From positions 558,001 through 622,000 of the forward strand of contig NZ_JAPNTZ010000002.1 in the NCBI RefSeq assembly GCF_026626335.1: a stretch of DNA of 64,000 nucleotides, in the 5' to 3' direction. The notes under the pieces were generated by a model. That model was not told where the DNA came from. It did not search any database and saw only the letters and a program-made list of their open reading frames with translations. Shown one piece after another: positions 43,825-57,457 of this stretch. Origin of the DNA: Paractinoplanes pyxinae. GTDB lineage: Bacteria; Actinomycetota; Actinomycetes; Mycobacteriales; Micromonosporaceae. How positions within the stretch are numbered: position 1 is the first letter of the stretch; every line of letters begins with the position of its first letter. A program made the position numbers and the translations under genes.

Positions 43825-44847
43825 GTGCTCATCAGCCAGCGGCCGTCCCTCTCCGAAGAGTCGATCAGCGAGACCCGCTCCCGGTTCACCATCGAGCCTC
43901 TGGAGCCCGGCTTCGGTTACACCCTCGGCAACTCGCTGCGGCGGACCCTGCTGTCGTCCATCCCGGGCGCGGCGGTCACCAGCATCAAGATCGACGGCGT
44001 CCTGCACGAGTTCACCACGATCCCCGGTGTCAAGGAGGACGTGGTCGAGCTGGTCATGAACGTCAAGGAGCTGACCGTCAGCTCCGAGCACGACGAGCCG
44101 GTCAGCATGTACCTGCGCAAGCAGGGCCCGGGCGACGTCACCGCCGGTGACATCCAGCCCCCGGCCGGCGTGTCAGTGCACAACCCCGACCTCAAGCTGG
44201 CCACGCTCAACAGCAAGGGCCGGCTCGACATGGAGCTCACCGTCGAGCGGGGCCGTGGCTACGTCACGGCGGCGCAGAACAAGAGCGCCGGCGCCGAGAT
44301 CGGCCGCATCCCGGTCGACTCGATCTACTCGCCGGTCATGAAGGTGACCTACCGCGTCGAGGCGACCCGTGTCGAGCAGCGCACCGACTTCGACCGTCTG
44401 ATCATCGACGTCGAGTCCAAGGCTTCCATCTCGCCGCGCACCGCGCTGGCCTCGGCCGGCTCCACGCTGGTCGAGCTGTTCGGCCTCTGCCGCGAGCTGG
44501 ACGAGACCGCCGAGGGCATCGACATCGGCCCGTCGCCGCAGGACGCGCAGCTCGCTGCCGACCTGGCGCTGCCGATCGAGGAGCTGGACCTGACCGTCCG
44601 GTCGTACAACTGTCTCAAGCGTGAGGGCATCAACAGCGTTGGTGAACTCATCGGGCGGACGGAGGCCGACCTTCTGGATATAAGGAATTTCGGTCAGAAG
44701 AGCATCGACGAGGTCAAGATGAAGCTCGCCGGAATGGGGCTGGGCCTCAAGGACAGCGCGCCGTCCTTCGACCCCGCGCACGTCGTGGACTCGTTCGGCG
44801 ACGTGGACTACGACACCGACGACTACCGCGAGACCGAGCAGCTCTAA
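43825..44847 (+). CDS. rpoA: DNA-directed RNA polymerase subunit alpha
   Basis: A 340-residue alpha subunit. The N-terminal domain that dimerises and binds beta/beta' contains [20 protein letters not shown] and [12 protein letters not shown]. The C-terminal domain for promoter UP elements and activators contains [20 protein letters not shown] and [22 protein letters not shown] start after AGAAAGAAGAACA. It precedes rplQ by 33 bases. Confidence 0.98.
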   Translation: MLISQRPSLSEESISETRSRFTIEPLEPGFGYTLGNSLRRTLLSSIPGAAVTSIKIDGVLHEFTTIPGVKEDVVELVMNVKELTVSSEHDEPVSMYLRKQGPGDVTAGDIQPPAGVSVHNPDLKLATLNSKGRLDMELTVERGRGYVTAAQNKSAGAEIGRIPVDSIYSPVMKVTYRVEATRVEQRTDFDRLIIDVESKASISPRTALASAGSTLVELFGLCRELDETAEGIDIGPSPQDAQLAADLALPIEELDLTVRSYNCLKREGINSVGELIGRTEADLLDIRNFGQKSIDEVKMKLAGMGLGLKDSAPSFDPAHVVDSFGDVDYDTDDYRETEQL

Positions 44848-44880
44848 GAGCCCGGCCGCCATTCACAAGGAGCATTTGGA

Positions 44881-45474
44881 ATGCCCACGCCCACCAAGGG
44901 AGCCCGCCTCGGCGGCAGCCCGGCGCACGAGAAGCTCATCCTGGCCAACCTGGCCACCGAGCTTTTCCGGCACGGGAAGATCAAGACCACCGAGGCCAAG
45001 GCGCGCCGGCTGCGCCCCCTGGCTGAGCAGCTCATCACCAAGGCCAAGCGCGGCGACCTGCACAACCGTCGCCGGGTGCTGGCCACGGTGAAGGACAAGG
45101 ACGTCGTGTACGCCCTGTTCGAGCAGATCGCTCCGCGTTACGGCAACCGGCCGGGTGGCTACACCCGCATCACCAAGACCGGCCCGCGTAAGGGTGACGC
45201 CGCTCCCATGGCCGTCATCGAGCTGGTCGAGGAGCTGCAGGTCGCTACTACTGCTCCTGCCAAGAAGGCCGCTCGGAAGGCGACCGCTCAGCAGGACAAG
45301 GTTGAGGCTCTGGCCCGCGAGGACGAGGCTCCGGCTTCGACCTCCACCTCGACCGCTGTCGGTACCGAGGCCACGACGGACCAGGACGCCGAGCCGCCGG
45401 TGAGCGCTTCCGGCGACAAGGGCGCCGAAGGCCCGGGCGACAAGGCCGAAGGCGAAGACGAGCCGAAGGCCTAA
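44881..45474 (+). CDS. rplQ: 50S ribosomal protein L17 with long acidic tail
   Basis: A 197-residue L17. The first ~118 residues are standard ([40 protein letters not shown]). Residues 120-197 form a low-complexity tail, first Lys/Ala-rich then rich in Ser, Thr, Asp, Glu and Gly, ending GEDEPKA. E. coli L17 is 127 residues. L17 lies near the tunnel exit, so the tail could reach the solvent side there. A strong terminator follows. Confidence 0.96.
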   Translation: MPTPTKGARLGGSPAHEKLILANLATELFRHGKIKTTEAKARRLRPLAEQLITKAKRGDLHNRRRVLATVKDKDVVYALFEQIAPRYGNRPGGYTRITKTGPRKGDAAPMAVIELVEELQVATTAPAKKAARKATAQQDKVEALAREDEAPASTSTSTAVGTEATTDQDAEPPVSASGDKGAEGPGDKAEGEDEPKA

Positions 45475-45492
45475 GCAAGTCGGTTCTTTTGA

Positions 45493-45530
45493 GGGCCCGG
45501 CACCCCGTGTGGGTGTCGGGCTCTTTTCTT
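45493..45530 (+). terminator. intrinsic terminator after rplQ
   Basis: A 13-bp stem (GGGCCCGGCACCC with GGGTGTCGGGCTC, two G-U pairs) followed by TTTTCTT. It ends the rpoA-rplQ transcript. Confidence 0.85.
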
Positions 45531-45612
45531 GTACGAGTTCTGGTGCGCATGAATACGTCGGAGTGTTCCCCGGCGCCGTTGGTGGTTCGGGCCGTGGAGG
45601 GGTGTTGCGCTT

Positions 45613-46425
45613 ATGAGATCCATCCGCTTGCGGCTGGACGTTTCTTATGACGGCACCGATTTTTCGGGGTGGGCGATCCAGCCTGGTCGGCGAACTGTGG
45701 CCGGTGTGCTCATTGAGGCCCTCGGACGGCTCGTCGGAGCTGAGACCCCGCTGGGGCTGACGGTCGCGGGACGTACGGACGCGGGGGTTCATGCCTCGGG
45801 GCAGGTGTGTCATGTGGACCTGCCGGAAACGGTGTGGGAGGAGCTTGAGTCGTCGTTGTTGCGGCGGCTGGCTGCGTTGATGCCGGGGGATGCTCGGGTC
45901 AAGGCAATTGTGCCGGTGCCGTCTTCGTTTGATGCTCGGTTCTCGGCTACCTATCGGCGGTATGAGTACCGGGTTGCCGACACTGTTTGGGGGCCGGAGC
46001 CGTTGCGCAGGCACGACACCATTGGGTGGGTGCGGCCGCTTGATGTGGAACGGCTGAATGGTGGGTCGTTCGGGCTGACCGGGGAGCACGACTACGCGGC
46101 CTACTGCAAGCGGAAAGAGCACGCGACGACCATTCGGGCCATCACGCGATTCGACTGGCGGCGCGATCCGGACGGCATTGTGGTGGCCACCGTGCAGGCC
46201 GACGCGTTCTGCCAGTCGATGGTGCGCAGCCTGGTCGGGGCGCTGCTGGCCGTAGGCGACGGGCGGCGCGACCCGGGCTGGCCGTCGAAGCTGCTCGCGC
46301 TGTCCGAGCGCTCCAGCTCAGTGACGGTGGCGCCGGCGCACGGGCTCACGCTGATCGCGGTCGGCTACCCGGACGAGAGCGACTACGCCGTACGGGCCGA
46401 AGCGACCCGCCGACTGCGGGCCTGA
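45613..46425 (+). CDS. truA: tRNA pseudouridine synthase A
   Basis: A 270-residue enzyme that makes pseudouridine at positions 38-40 of the anticodon stem-loop. The catalytic Asp is D56 in VAGRTDAGVHASGQ. Other family blocks are YDGTDFSGWAIQP, FDARFSATYRRYEYRV and GSFGLTGEHDYAAYCK. The ATG is 83 bases beyond the rplQ terminator. The first ~400 bases use many T- or A-ending codons, unlike the genes around it. Confidence 0.95.
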   Translation: MRSIRLRLDVSYDGTDFSGWAIQPGRRTVAGVLIEALGRLVGAETPLGLTVAGRTDAGVHASGQVCHVDLPETVWEELESSLLRRLAALMPGDARVKAIVPVPSSFDARFSATYRRYEYRVADTVWGPEPLRRHDTIGWVRPLDVERLNGGSFGLTGEHDYAAYCKRKEHATTIRAITRFDWRRDPDGIVVATVQADAFCQSMVRSLVGALLAVGDGRRDPGWPSKLLALSERSSSVTVAPAHGLTLIAVGYPDESDYAVRAEATRRLRA

Positions 46426-46435
46426 TCAACCGCTC

Positions 46436-47269
46436 TCAAGAGGCGGCGAGCACGCCCGGCGGCTGCGGGGGAGCCGGGGCGCCCGCCACCGAACCGCCGA
46501 GGTGGGTGTCGACGAGTTCGGCCGTGATCCGGGCCGCGTACGGGTCGTCGGCGGGCACCAGATGCCCGTCGGGCCGGGTGATCACGCAGTACAGCAGGAA
46601 GTTCCCGCGGGTGCGCCAGCCGACCTGCGCCGTCGAGGCGTCGGCCGGGCCGGCCGGGACCGTGGTGAACCCGCCGTCCCCGGTCTCGACCAGGCCGCGC
46701 ACCAGATCGTCGACCTCCGCCGCGGCGGACGCGTCGGCCAGCGTGAACACCCCGGCCGTGACCTGGTAATCCCCGTACGGCGCGGTCAGCCCGGCCCGCA
46801 CGACCTCGCTGCACCCGTGCCCCAGCAGCACCGCGCCCAGCCGGCCGGTGGTGGCCGTGGCGCAGTCGGCGTCCAGGTGGCGCATCTCGATCCGGTAGGC
46901 CCCCGTGGCGCCGGCCGGTCGGATCTCGTCACCGGGAAAGACCTGCCCGAGGTCGGGTGTGGCCGGCGCGACCGGGGTCACCGACTGCTGCTGGTGCCGG
47001 TCCGAGGCCAGGATCAGGAAGCCGATGGTCAGCGCGAGCCCGAGCAGGATGACGCCCGCGATGCCCTGGGTGAGCCAGAGCACCGCGCGCTGCGGCTCGA
47101 CACCGGTCCGGGCCGCCCGGCGCCGGGCCGGGGCCCGCCGGACGCGTGATGGGGGTGGCGCCGGCGGCGGCCGGTGCTGGCCACCCGATCCGATGCCGCG
47201 GACCAGGAGCACCAGGCCGCCGTCGGCGGTCGCGCGGTGGGCTGGACGAGGAGGGGTGCCGTACCGCAT
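46436..47269 (-). CDS. single-pass membrane protein, unknown function
   Basis: A 277-residue protein. The N-terminal ~60 residues are cytoplasmic and Arg/Pro-rich (APPPSRVRRAPARRRAARTG). One transmembrane helix is at about 67-90. The outside part has two Cys pairs (ADCATATT with HGCSEV; a later Cys in LLYCVI) and the repeated feature GDYQVTAGVFTLADASAAAE. Similar membrane-anchored proteins occur in Micromonosporaceae with no known role. The ATG at 47269 is the first that does not overlap the divergent methyltransferase gene; the ribosome binding site is weak. Confidence 0.7.
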   Translation of the reverse strand: MRYGTPPRPAHRATADGGLVLLVRGIGSGGQHRPPPAPPPSRVRRAPARRRAARTGVEPQRAVLWLTQGIAGVILLGLALTIGFLILASDRHQQQSVTPVAPATPDLGQVFPGDEIRPAGATGAYRIEMRHLDADCATATTGRLGAVLLGHGCSEVVRAGLTAPYGDYQVTAGVFTLADASAAAEVDDLVRGLVETGDGGFTTVPAGPADASTAQVGWRTRGNFLLYCVITRPDGHLVPADDPYAARITAELVDTHLGGSVAGAPAPPQPPGVLAAS

Positions 47270-47365
47270 GGCGACCACGCTAGAAGCGCACGGTGATCTA
47301 TGAACGCACAGATTGTGCGGCACCCCGCCGAACGCCCGCGCGTTTACCGGCGGCAAACTGGTGCG

Positions 47366-47980
47366 GTGACCGCCGACCATTACTTCAGCGCCGATCCCGC
47401 CGCGCCCGAGGAGCGCAGCGAGATCGCGTTCAGCGTGGCGGGCCGCGACTACCGGCTGACCGTCGCCAACGGCGTGTTCAGCGCGGGCCGGCTCGACCCG
47501 GGCACCGCGGTGCTGCTGCGCAAGGGCGACCTGCCCGACGCCGGGGCAACCGGCACATTCCTCGACCTCGGCTGCGGCTACGGGCCGATCGCCTGCGTGC
47601 TGGCCACCGAGTCGCCGCGGGCGGTCGTGCACGCGGTCGACGTGAACTCCCGGGCCCGCGAGCTCACCGTCCTGAACGCCGCGGCGCTGGGGCTGGCCGA
47701 TCGCGTACGGGTGGCCGCGCCCGACGACGTGCCGGCCGGCGTCACGTTCGACCAGATCTGGAGCAACCCGCCGACCCACGTGGGCAAGGCCGAGCTGCGC
47801 GCGCTGATGGAACGCTGGCTGCCCCGGCTGGCCCCCGAGGGCGTGGCCTGGCTGGTGATCAACCGGCATCTGGGCGGTGACTCGCTTCACGCCTGGCTGG
47901 TCGAGGGCGGCTGGGAAGTCGAGCGTATGGCCAGCCAGCGGGGCTTCCGCGTGCTGCGGGTCGGCAGAAAAACCGACTGA
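47366..47980 (+). CDS. RsmC-like class I methyltransferase
   Basis: A 204-residue protein with the small-subunit guanine-N2 methyltransferase pattern: HYFSADPAAPEERSEIAFSV at the start, motif I LDLGCGYGPIACVLA, and the catalytic SNPP in IWSNPPTHVGKAELRALMER. The NPP(T/F)H-type loop marks N-methylation of guanine in rRNA, as in RsmC (16S G1207). It lacks the N-terminal domain of E. coli RsmC, as is usual in Gram-positives. GTG 47366 is preferred to an ATG 66 bases upstream because it fits homologue starts. Confidence 0.85.
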   Translation: MTADHYFSADPAAPEERSEIAFSVAGRDYRLTVANGVFSAGRLDPGTAVLLRKGDLPDAGATGTFLDLGCGYGPIACVLATESPRAVVHAVDVNSRARELTVLNAAALGLADRVRVAAPDDVPAGVTFDQIWSNPPTHVGKAELRALMERWLPRLAPEGVAWLVINRHLGGDSLHAWLVEGGWEVERMASQRGFRVLRVGRKTD

Positions 47981-48013
47981 CGTAAAGCGGCGGCCCCAGG
48001 GATGATGGCGGCC

Positions 48014-49660
48014 ATGGGTTACGTGGATGTCGCCGGAGCCGGTTTCGTGCTGCCCGACGGGCGGCGGCTCTTCGCCGACGTCGCGTTCCGGGTCGGCGAG
48101 GGGGCCAAGGTCGCGCTGGTCGGGCCGAACGGCGCGGGCAAGACGACGCTGCTGCGCATGGTGGCCGGCGACCTGGCGCTGCCCGAGGGCACGATCGCAC
48201 GGTCCGGTGGGCTGGGCGTGATGCGCCAGTTCATCGGCATGATCGGCGACGACCGTACGCTGGAAGATCTGGCCTTGTCGCTAGTCAAGCCCGACCTGGG
48301 TGCCGCGGGCGAACGGCTGGCCAAGGCGGCGGCGGGGCTCGACGACACCGAGCGCAGCCAACTGGCGTACGCGAACGCTCTGGCCCATTGGGGCGAGGCC
48401 GGGGGCTACGACGCCGAAGTGCTCTTCGACACCGTGGCCGTCGCTATTCTCGGCAAGCCCTGGGACGAGGTGCGCCACCGTCCGGTTCGGACACTGTCGG
48501 GCGGGCAGCAGAAGCGGTTCGCGCTCGACCTGCTGCTGCGCGGGGACGACGAGGTGCTGCTGCTCGACGAGCCGGACAACTTCCTCGATGTACCGGGAAA
48601 GCGCTGGCTCGAGGCGCGGCTGCGCGAATCGGCGAAATCCGTGCTGTACGTCTCGCACGACCGGGAACTGCTGGCCCAAACGGCCGACCGCGTCGTGGCG
48701 GTCGAGGGTGGCACCGCGTGGACGCACCCGGGTGGTTTCGCGTCGTGGCACGAGGCGCGCCTGCACCGCCACGACCGGATGGAGGAGAACCGCCGGCGCT
48801 GGGACGAGGAGCATCAGAAACTCAAGGATCTGGTGCTGTCGCTCAAGCAGAAGGCGACCTTCAACGACGGCATGGCCTCGCGCTATCAGGCCGCGCAGAC
48901 CCGGTTGCGCAAGTTCGAAGAGGCCGGGCCGCCGCCGACCCCGCCCAAGGAGCAGTCGCTGCGGATGAACCTGCGCGGCGGGCGCACGGCCAAGCGCGCG
49001 GTGATCTGCGAGCAGCTCGAGATGGAAGACCTGACGTTCCCGTTCGACCTGGAGATCTGGTACGGCGACCGGGTGGCCGTGCTGGGCGCCAACGGCACCG
49101 GCAAGTCGCACTTCCTGCGGCTGCTGGCGGCCGGCGGCAGCGACCCCGAGGCCGAGAACAAGCCGGTCGACGGCGCACCCCTGGCCCACGTCGCGCACCA
49201 CGGTGTGGCCCGGCTCGGCGCGCGGGTGCGGCCGGGGCACTTCTCGCAGACGCATGACCGGCCCGAGCTGCTGGAACGTACGCTCGTCGAGATCCTGTGG
49301 CGGGGTGACGACCACCGCTCCGGAATGGACCGGGCGGGCGCGATGAAGGCCCTCAACCGGTACGAGCTGGCGGCCCAGGGCGACCAGCGGTTCGGCACGC
49401 TCTCGGGCGGGCAGCAGGCGCGCTTCCTGGTGCTGCTGCTCGAGCTGTCGGGGGCGACGGTGCTGCTGCTCGACGAGCCGACCGACAACCTCGACCTGGC
49501 CTCGGCCGAGGCGCTGGAGGAGGGCCTCGACAAGTTCGAGGGCACGGTGATCGCGGTCACCCACGACCGCTGGTTCACCCGTTCCTTCGACCGCTTCGTG
49601 CTGTTCCAGGGCGACGGCGAGGTCGTCGAGACGCCCGAACCAGTGTGGGACGTGCGCTAG
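48014..49660 (+). CDS. ABC-F family ATPase
   Basis: A 548-residue soluble protein with two ABC domains and no membrane part. The first has GPNGAGKTT, LSGGQ and LLLDEPDNFLD; the second has GANGTGKS, LSGGQ and LLLDEPTDNLD. The linker is helical and charged (HDRMEENRRRWDEEHQKLKD). ABC-F proteins act on the ribosome, either easing stalled translation or protecting against antibiotics; I cannot tell which. Start uncertain: ATG 48014 gives the usual GYVDVAGAGF beginning, and ATG 48002 adds four residues. The thiamine riboswitch starts 40 bases after its stop. Confidence 0.9.
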   Translation: MGYVDVAGAGFVLPDGRRLFADVAFRVGEGAKVALVGPNGAGKTTLLRMVAGDLALPEGTIARSGGLGVMRQFIGMIGDDRTLEDLALSLVKPDLGAAGERLAKAAAGLDDTERSQLAYANALAHWGEAGGYDAEVLFDTVAVAILGKPWDEVRHRPVRTLSGGQQKRFALDLLLRGDDEVLLLDEPDNFLDVPGKRWLEARLRESAKSVLYVSHDRELLAQTADRVVAVEGGTAWTHPGGFASWHEARLHRHDRMEENRRRWDEEHQKLKDLVLSLKQKATFNDGMASRYQAAQTRLRKFEEAGPPPTPPKEQSLRMNLRGGRTAKRAVICEQLEMEDLTFPFDLEIWYGDRVAVLGANGTGKSHFLRLLAAGGSDPEAENKPVDGAPLAHVAHHGVARLGARVRPGHFSQTHDRPELLERTLVEILWRGDDHRSGMDRAGAMKALNRYELAAQGDQRFGTLSGGQQARFLVLLLELSGATVLLLDEPTDNLDLASAEALEEGLDKFEGTVIAVTHDRWFTRSFDRFVLFQGDGEVVETPEPVWDVR

Positions 49661-49699
49661 TTTTTTGGCCTCGGGCCGGGTTATGGTCCGAGGCAACAC

Positions 49700-49791
49700 A
49701 ACCCCGCGGGAGTCCGGTGCACCGGGCTGAGAGGGGGGCTGACGCGGCCCCCGACCGTCGAACCTGATCCGGATCATGCCGGCGCAGGGAG
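49700..49791 (+). promoter_or_regulatory. TPP riboswitch (THI element)
   Basis: The conserved parts are clear: GGGAGTCCGGTGCACCGG, then GGCTGAGAGGGG, then a variable hairpin, and ACCTGATCCGGATCATGCCG with GGCGCAGGGA. It precedes thiE by about ten bases. The 3' conserved GGGA merges with GGGAGGAG, the ribosome binding site of thiE, so TPP binding likely hides the translation start. Confidence 0.95.
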
Positions 49792-49800
49792 GAGCGTCAG

Positions 49801-50400
49801 TTGTCGTTTCCACGTTTGCATGTCGTCACCGACTCGCTCGATGTCGTCCGGGGCGTGCTCGGGCACGGGCCGGTGGCCGTCCAGGTGCGGGTCAAGACCA
49901 ACGACCGTGAGGCGTACGCGCTGACGGTGGCCGCCCTCGAGCTGTGCCGGGCGGCCGGCGCGCTCTGCCTGGTCGACGACCGGGTCGGGGTGGCCCTGGC
50001 GGCCGGGGCGGACGGGGTCCACGTGGGCGCCGACGACCTGCCGGTGGCGGCCGCCCGGCGCGCGCTCGGGCCGGCGCTGATCCTGGGCGCGACCTGCCGC
50101 AATCCGGCGGCCGCGCGGGAGGCGGTGGCGGCCGGCGCCACGTACCTGGGTGTCGGTCCGGCCTTCGCGACGAGCAGCAAGACCGGGCTGCCCGACCCGA
50201 TCGGGCCCGAGGGAGTCGCGGCGATAACCCGAGCCGTGCCGGGGACGCCGGTGATCGCCATCGCGGGCATCACCCCGGCCCGAGTGGCCGAACTGGACTG
50301 CTACGGCGTGGCCGCGATCTCGGCGGTTGCGGCCGACCCGGCCGCGGCCACCGGCGCGTTCCTGCGAGCCCTCGACGCTTTCGAAGGGGCGCCGGCATGA
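49801..50400 (+). CDS. thiE: thiamine-phosphate synthase
   Basis: A 199-residue TIM-barrel enzyme joining HMP-PP and thiazole phosphate. Family motifs are LVDDRVGVALAAGADGVHVG, DDLP, GVGPAFATSSKTG and AIAGI. The start is TTG at 49801, eight bases after GGGAGGAG of the riboswitch end. The first gene of the operon; its stop overlaps the thiO ATG by four bases. A second, divergent member of this fold is encoded later in the operon. Confidence 0.92.
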   Translation: MSFPRLHVVTDSLDVVRGVLGHGPVAVQVRVKTNDREAYALTVAALELCRAAGALCLVDDRVGVALAAGADGVHVGADDLPVAAARRALGPALILGATCRNPAAAREAVAAGATYLGVGPAFATSSKTGLPDPIGPEGVAAITRAVPGTPVIAIAGITPARVAELDCYGVAAISAVAADPAAATGAFLRALDAFEGAPA

Positions 50401-51394
50401 GCGGCACCGTCGTCGTCGGAGGCGGGATCATCGGGCTCTCGATCGCCTACCGCCTGATGAGCCGTGGTGCGGACGTGACGGTCCTCGACGGCGGGGACGA
50501 CGGCGCGTGGCACGTGGCGGCCGGGATGCTCGCGCCCGGCGGTGAGTCGGAGCACGAGGACCCGCAGCTGATCCGCCTGCTCGAACGCTCGGCCGAGCTG
50601 TGGCCGGGGTTCGCGGCCGAGCTGGGCGTCGACGTCGGGTACGACGACACGGGCACCCTGAGCCTCGCGATGACCCCGGACGACCTGGCCCAACGGGCGC
50701 GGGTGTGGAGCCGGCAGCAACTGCCGCTGCTGCGCCCCTCGGAGCTGCGCACCTTCGAACCAGCGCTGTCCCCACGCGTACGGGCCGGGGTTCTCGCTCG
50801 TGAGGAGCGGCAGGTCGACCCGCGCAAGGTGGTGCGGGCACTGCGCGAACGCCTCGGCTCGCGGGTCGTGCTGAAACGCGTCAGCTCGCTGTCTGATGTG
50901 GACGCGGCGACGGTAGTGGTGGCGGCCGGATGTGGCACGGCCGCGCTGACCGGGCTGCCCGTGCGACCGGTGAAGGGCCAGGTGCTGCGGCTGCGTGGCG
51001 AACCCGGCCTGCTGCGGCACGTGCTCGACGCGGCGGTCGACGGGCGCGAGGTCTACATCGTGCCGCGGGCTGATGGCGAAGTCGTGGTGGGAGCGACCCA
51101 GGAGGAACGGACCGACCGGCTGGTCACGGCGGGTGGCGTGCGCGACCTGCTGCGGGCGGCCCTCGACCTGGTGCCGGGGCTGGCCGAGTTCGAGCTCACC
51201 GAAACGACAGTGGGACACCGGCCCGGCACACCCGACAACGCGCCACTGCTCGGGCGGCTCGACGAGCGGGTGATCGTGGCGGCCGGGCACTTCCGGAACG
51301 GGGTGCTGCTGGCGCCGGTCACCGCCGACCTGATCGCCGGCCTGGTGCTGGACGGTTCCTCGCCCCCATCGCCTTTCTCCCCGGGGAGGTTCTG

Positions 51395-51395
<1 letters not shown>
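50397..51395 (+). CDS. thiO: glycine oxidase ThiO
   Basis: A 332-residue FAD enzyme of the DAO fold. The dinucleotide motif is VVVGGGIIGLSIAYRLMSRG, with HVAAGMLAPGGESE characteristic of ThiO, and GHFRNGVLLAPVTADLIAG near the C-terminus. It oxidises glycine to the imine used for thiazole synthesis, the aerobic alternative to ThiH. Its stop overlaps the thiS start by one base. Confidence 0.92.
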
Positions 51396-53098
<1,703 letters not shown>

Positions 53099-53102
<4 letters not shown>

Positions 53103-53860
53103 CGCCGCGGGTGGTGTTGACGATCGCGGGGTCGGATTCCGGTGGCGGAGCGGGGATTCAGGCCGACCTCAAGACCTTTGCGGCGCTCGGGGCGTACGGC
53201 GTCTCGGTAATCACAGCCGTGACTGCGCAGAACACCCTCGGGGTCACGGCCATCCACCCGATCCCGGTTGATGTTGTGGCGGCGCAGCTGGACGCCGTGC
53301 TCGACGACCTGCCGGTGGCCGCGGTCAAGGTGGGCATGATCGGTGATCCGGCGGTGGCCGAACTCATTCTGAGCCGGGCCGAGCGGCTGCCCAACCTGGT
53401 GGTGGATCCGGTGCTGGTGGCCACCTCGGGGGCCCGGCTGGCGGAGTCGGCCTCGGTGGCGCCCCTGGTCTCGTACCCGTGCGTTCTGACCCCGAATCGG
53501 CAGGAGGCCGGCGCTCTCGTCGGGCGGGTGGTCGAGACGGCGGGGGAGATGGCGGAGGCGGCGGAAACGCTGGCCGGGCGGGGCGCGCGGGCCGTGGTGG
53601 TGACGGGGAGCGAGGCGGCGGTGGATGTGTTGCGCTTCGGCGGTACGACGGAATTGCTGCGCGGCGAGCCGGTGAGCACGGCCAACAACCACGGGTCGGG
53701 CTGCACGTTCTCGTCGGCGATCGCGGTGCGGCTGGCGGCCGGGGATCCGGTGCCGTCGGCCGTACGGAATGCCAAGAGCTATGTGACGGCGGCGCTCATC
53801 GGCGGGCGCGCTTGGCGGCTGGGCGCGGGTCCCGGGCCGCTGGACCACTTCATTTCCTGA
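53099..53860 (+). CDS. thiD: hydroxymethylpyrimidine/phosphomethylpyrimidine kinase
   Basis: A 253-residue ribokinase-fold enzyme that phosphorylates HMP twice. It contains TIAGSDSGGGAGIQADLKTF, AVKVGMIGDPAV and TANNHGSGCTFSSAIAVRLA with the catalytic GSGC. The ATG overlaps the previous stop by four bases. thiC follows after 72 bases. Confidence 0.94.
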
Positions 53861-56615
<2,755 letters not shown>

Positions 56616-56707
56616 GCCCGGCACGTTACGGTTTCCTCGCCTACGCGCTCAACAGCGGGGGTCGATTCTTAAAATCCCGCTTAGATATTTATACGGAGAG
56701 TGGCGGA

Positions 56708-57457
56708 TCAAGCCATCAAAAGATCATGGAGAAGCGCGCTGCAGCGGGCCACCTCGTCGGAGTGCGCCGTGCGCCCCAGCGTGCGGGGACGCGGGATGCG
56801 CACATCGACGATCTCGCGTACCCGGCCCGGTCGCGGGCTGAGCACGACCACCCGGTCGGCCAGCAGCACCGCCTCGTCGATCGAATGGGTGACGAAGACG
56901 GTGGTCGCCTCTTGTTCCATGTGGATGCGCTGCAGCTCGATCGACAGCTCCTCGCGGATCAGCGGGTCGAGCGCCGAGAACGGCTCGTCCATCAGCATCA
57001 CCTGAGGCCGGCCGATCAGCGCGCGGCACAACGCCACCCGCTGCTGCATGCCGCCCGAGAGCTCGTGCGGCAGCCGCTTCTCGAAGCCGGTCAGGCCGGT
57101 CAGCGTGAGCAATTCGTGCGCCCGGTCGCGGTACTCGGCCTTGCGCCAGCCGAAGATCTGCACCGGCAGCAGCACGTTGTCGAGCACCGAGCGCCAGGGC
57201 AGCAGGGCCGGGCGCTGGAACATCATGGACACGTCCCGGCGCGGCTTGACCACCTGCTCGCCGCCCACGTCGACGCGTCCGGCGGTCGGCGGCAGCAGGC
57301 CCGCGATGAGCCGCAGCAGCGTCGACTTGCCGCAGCCGGAGCGGCCCACCACGGCCACGAACTCGCCGTTGCCGACCTCGAGGCTGACGTCGCGCAGCGC
57401 CTCGACCGTGCCCGAGCGGCCGGTGAACGTCCGGGACACCTGGTCGATCCGGATCAT
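56708..57457 (-). CDS. ABC transporter ATP-binding protein, TauB/SsuB-like
   Basis: A 249-residue ATPase. Walker A is GRSGCGKST (39-47), the Q-loop segment is FQRPALLPWRSVLDNVLLP, the signature LSGGMQQR (133-140) and Walker B VMLMDEP (153-159). The LLPW block and overall pattern are those of nitrate/sulfonate/taurine and HMP-precursor importers. The start overlaps the stop of the binding-protein gene by four bases, so they are co-translated. No permease gene accompanies them. Proximity to the thiamine operon is suggestive but the strand is opposite. Confidence 0.85.
   Translation of the reverse strand: MIRIDQVSRTFTGRSGTVEALRDVSLEVGNGEFVAVVGRSGCGKSTLLRLIAGLLPPTAGRVDVGGEQVVKPRRDVSMMFQRPALLPWRSVLDNVLLPVQIFGWRKAEYRDRAHELLTLTGLTGFEKRLPHELSGGMQQRVALCRALIGRPQVMLMDEPFSALDPLIREELSIELQRIHMEQEATTVFVTHSIDEAVLLADRVVVLSPRPGRVREIVDVRIPRPRTLGRTAHSDEVARCSALLHDLLMA

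Noticed and set aside
49671..49698. T-run and 9-bp stem after the ABC-F gene as an intrinsic terminator
   Set aside because: The T-run precedes the stem on the plus strand, the wrong order for termination of the ABC-F gene.
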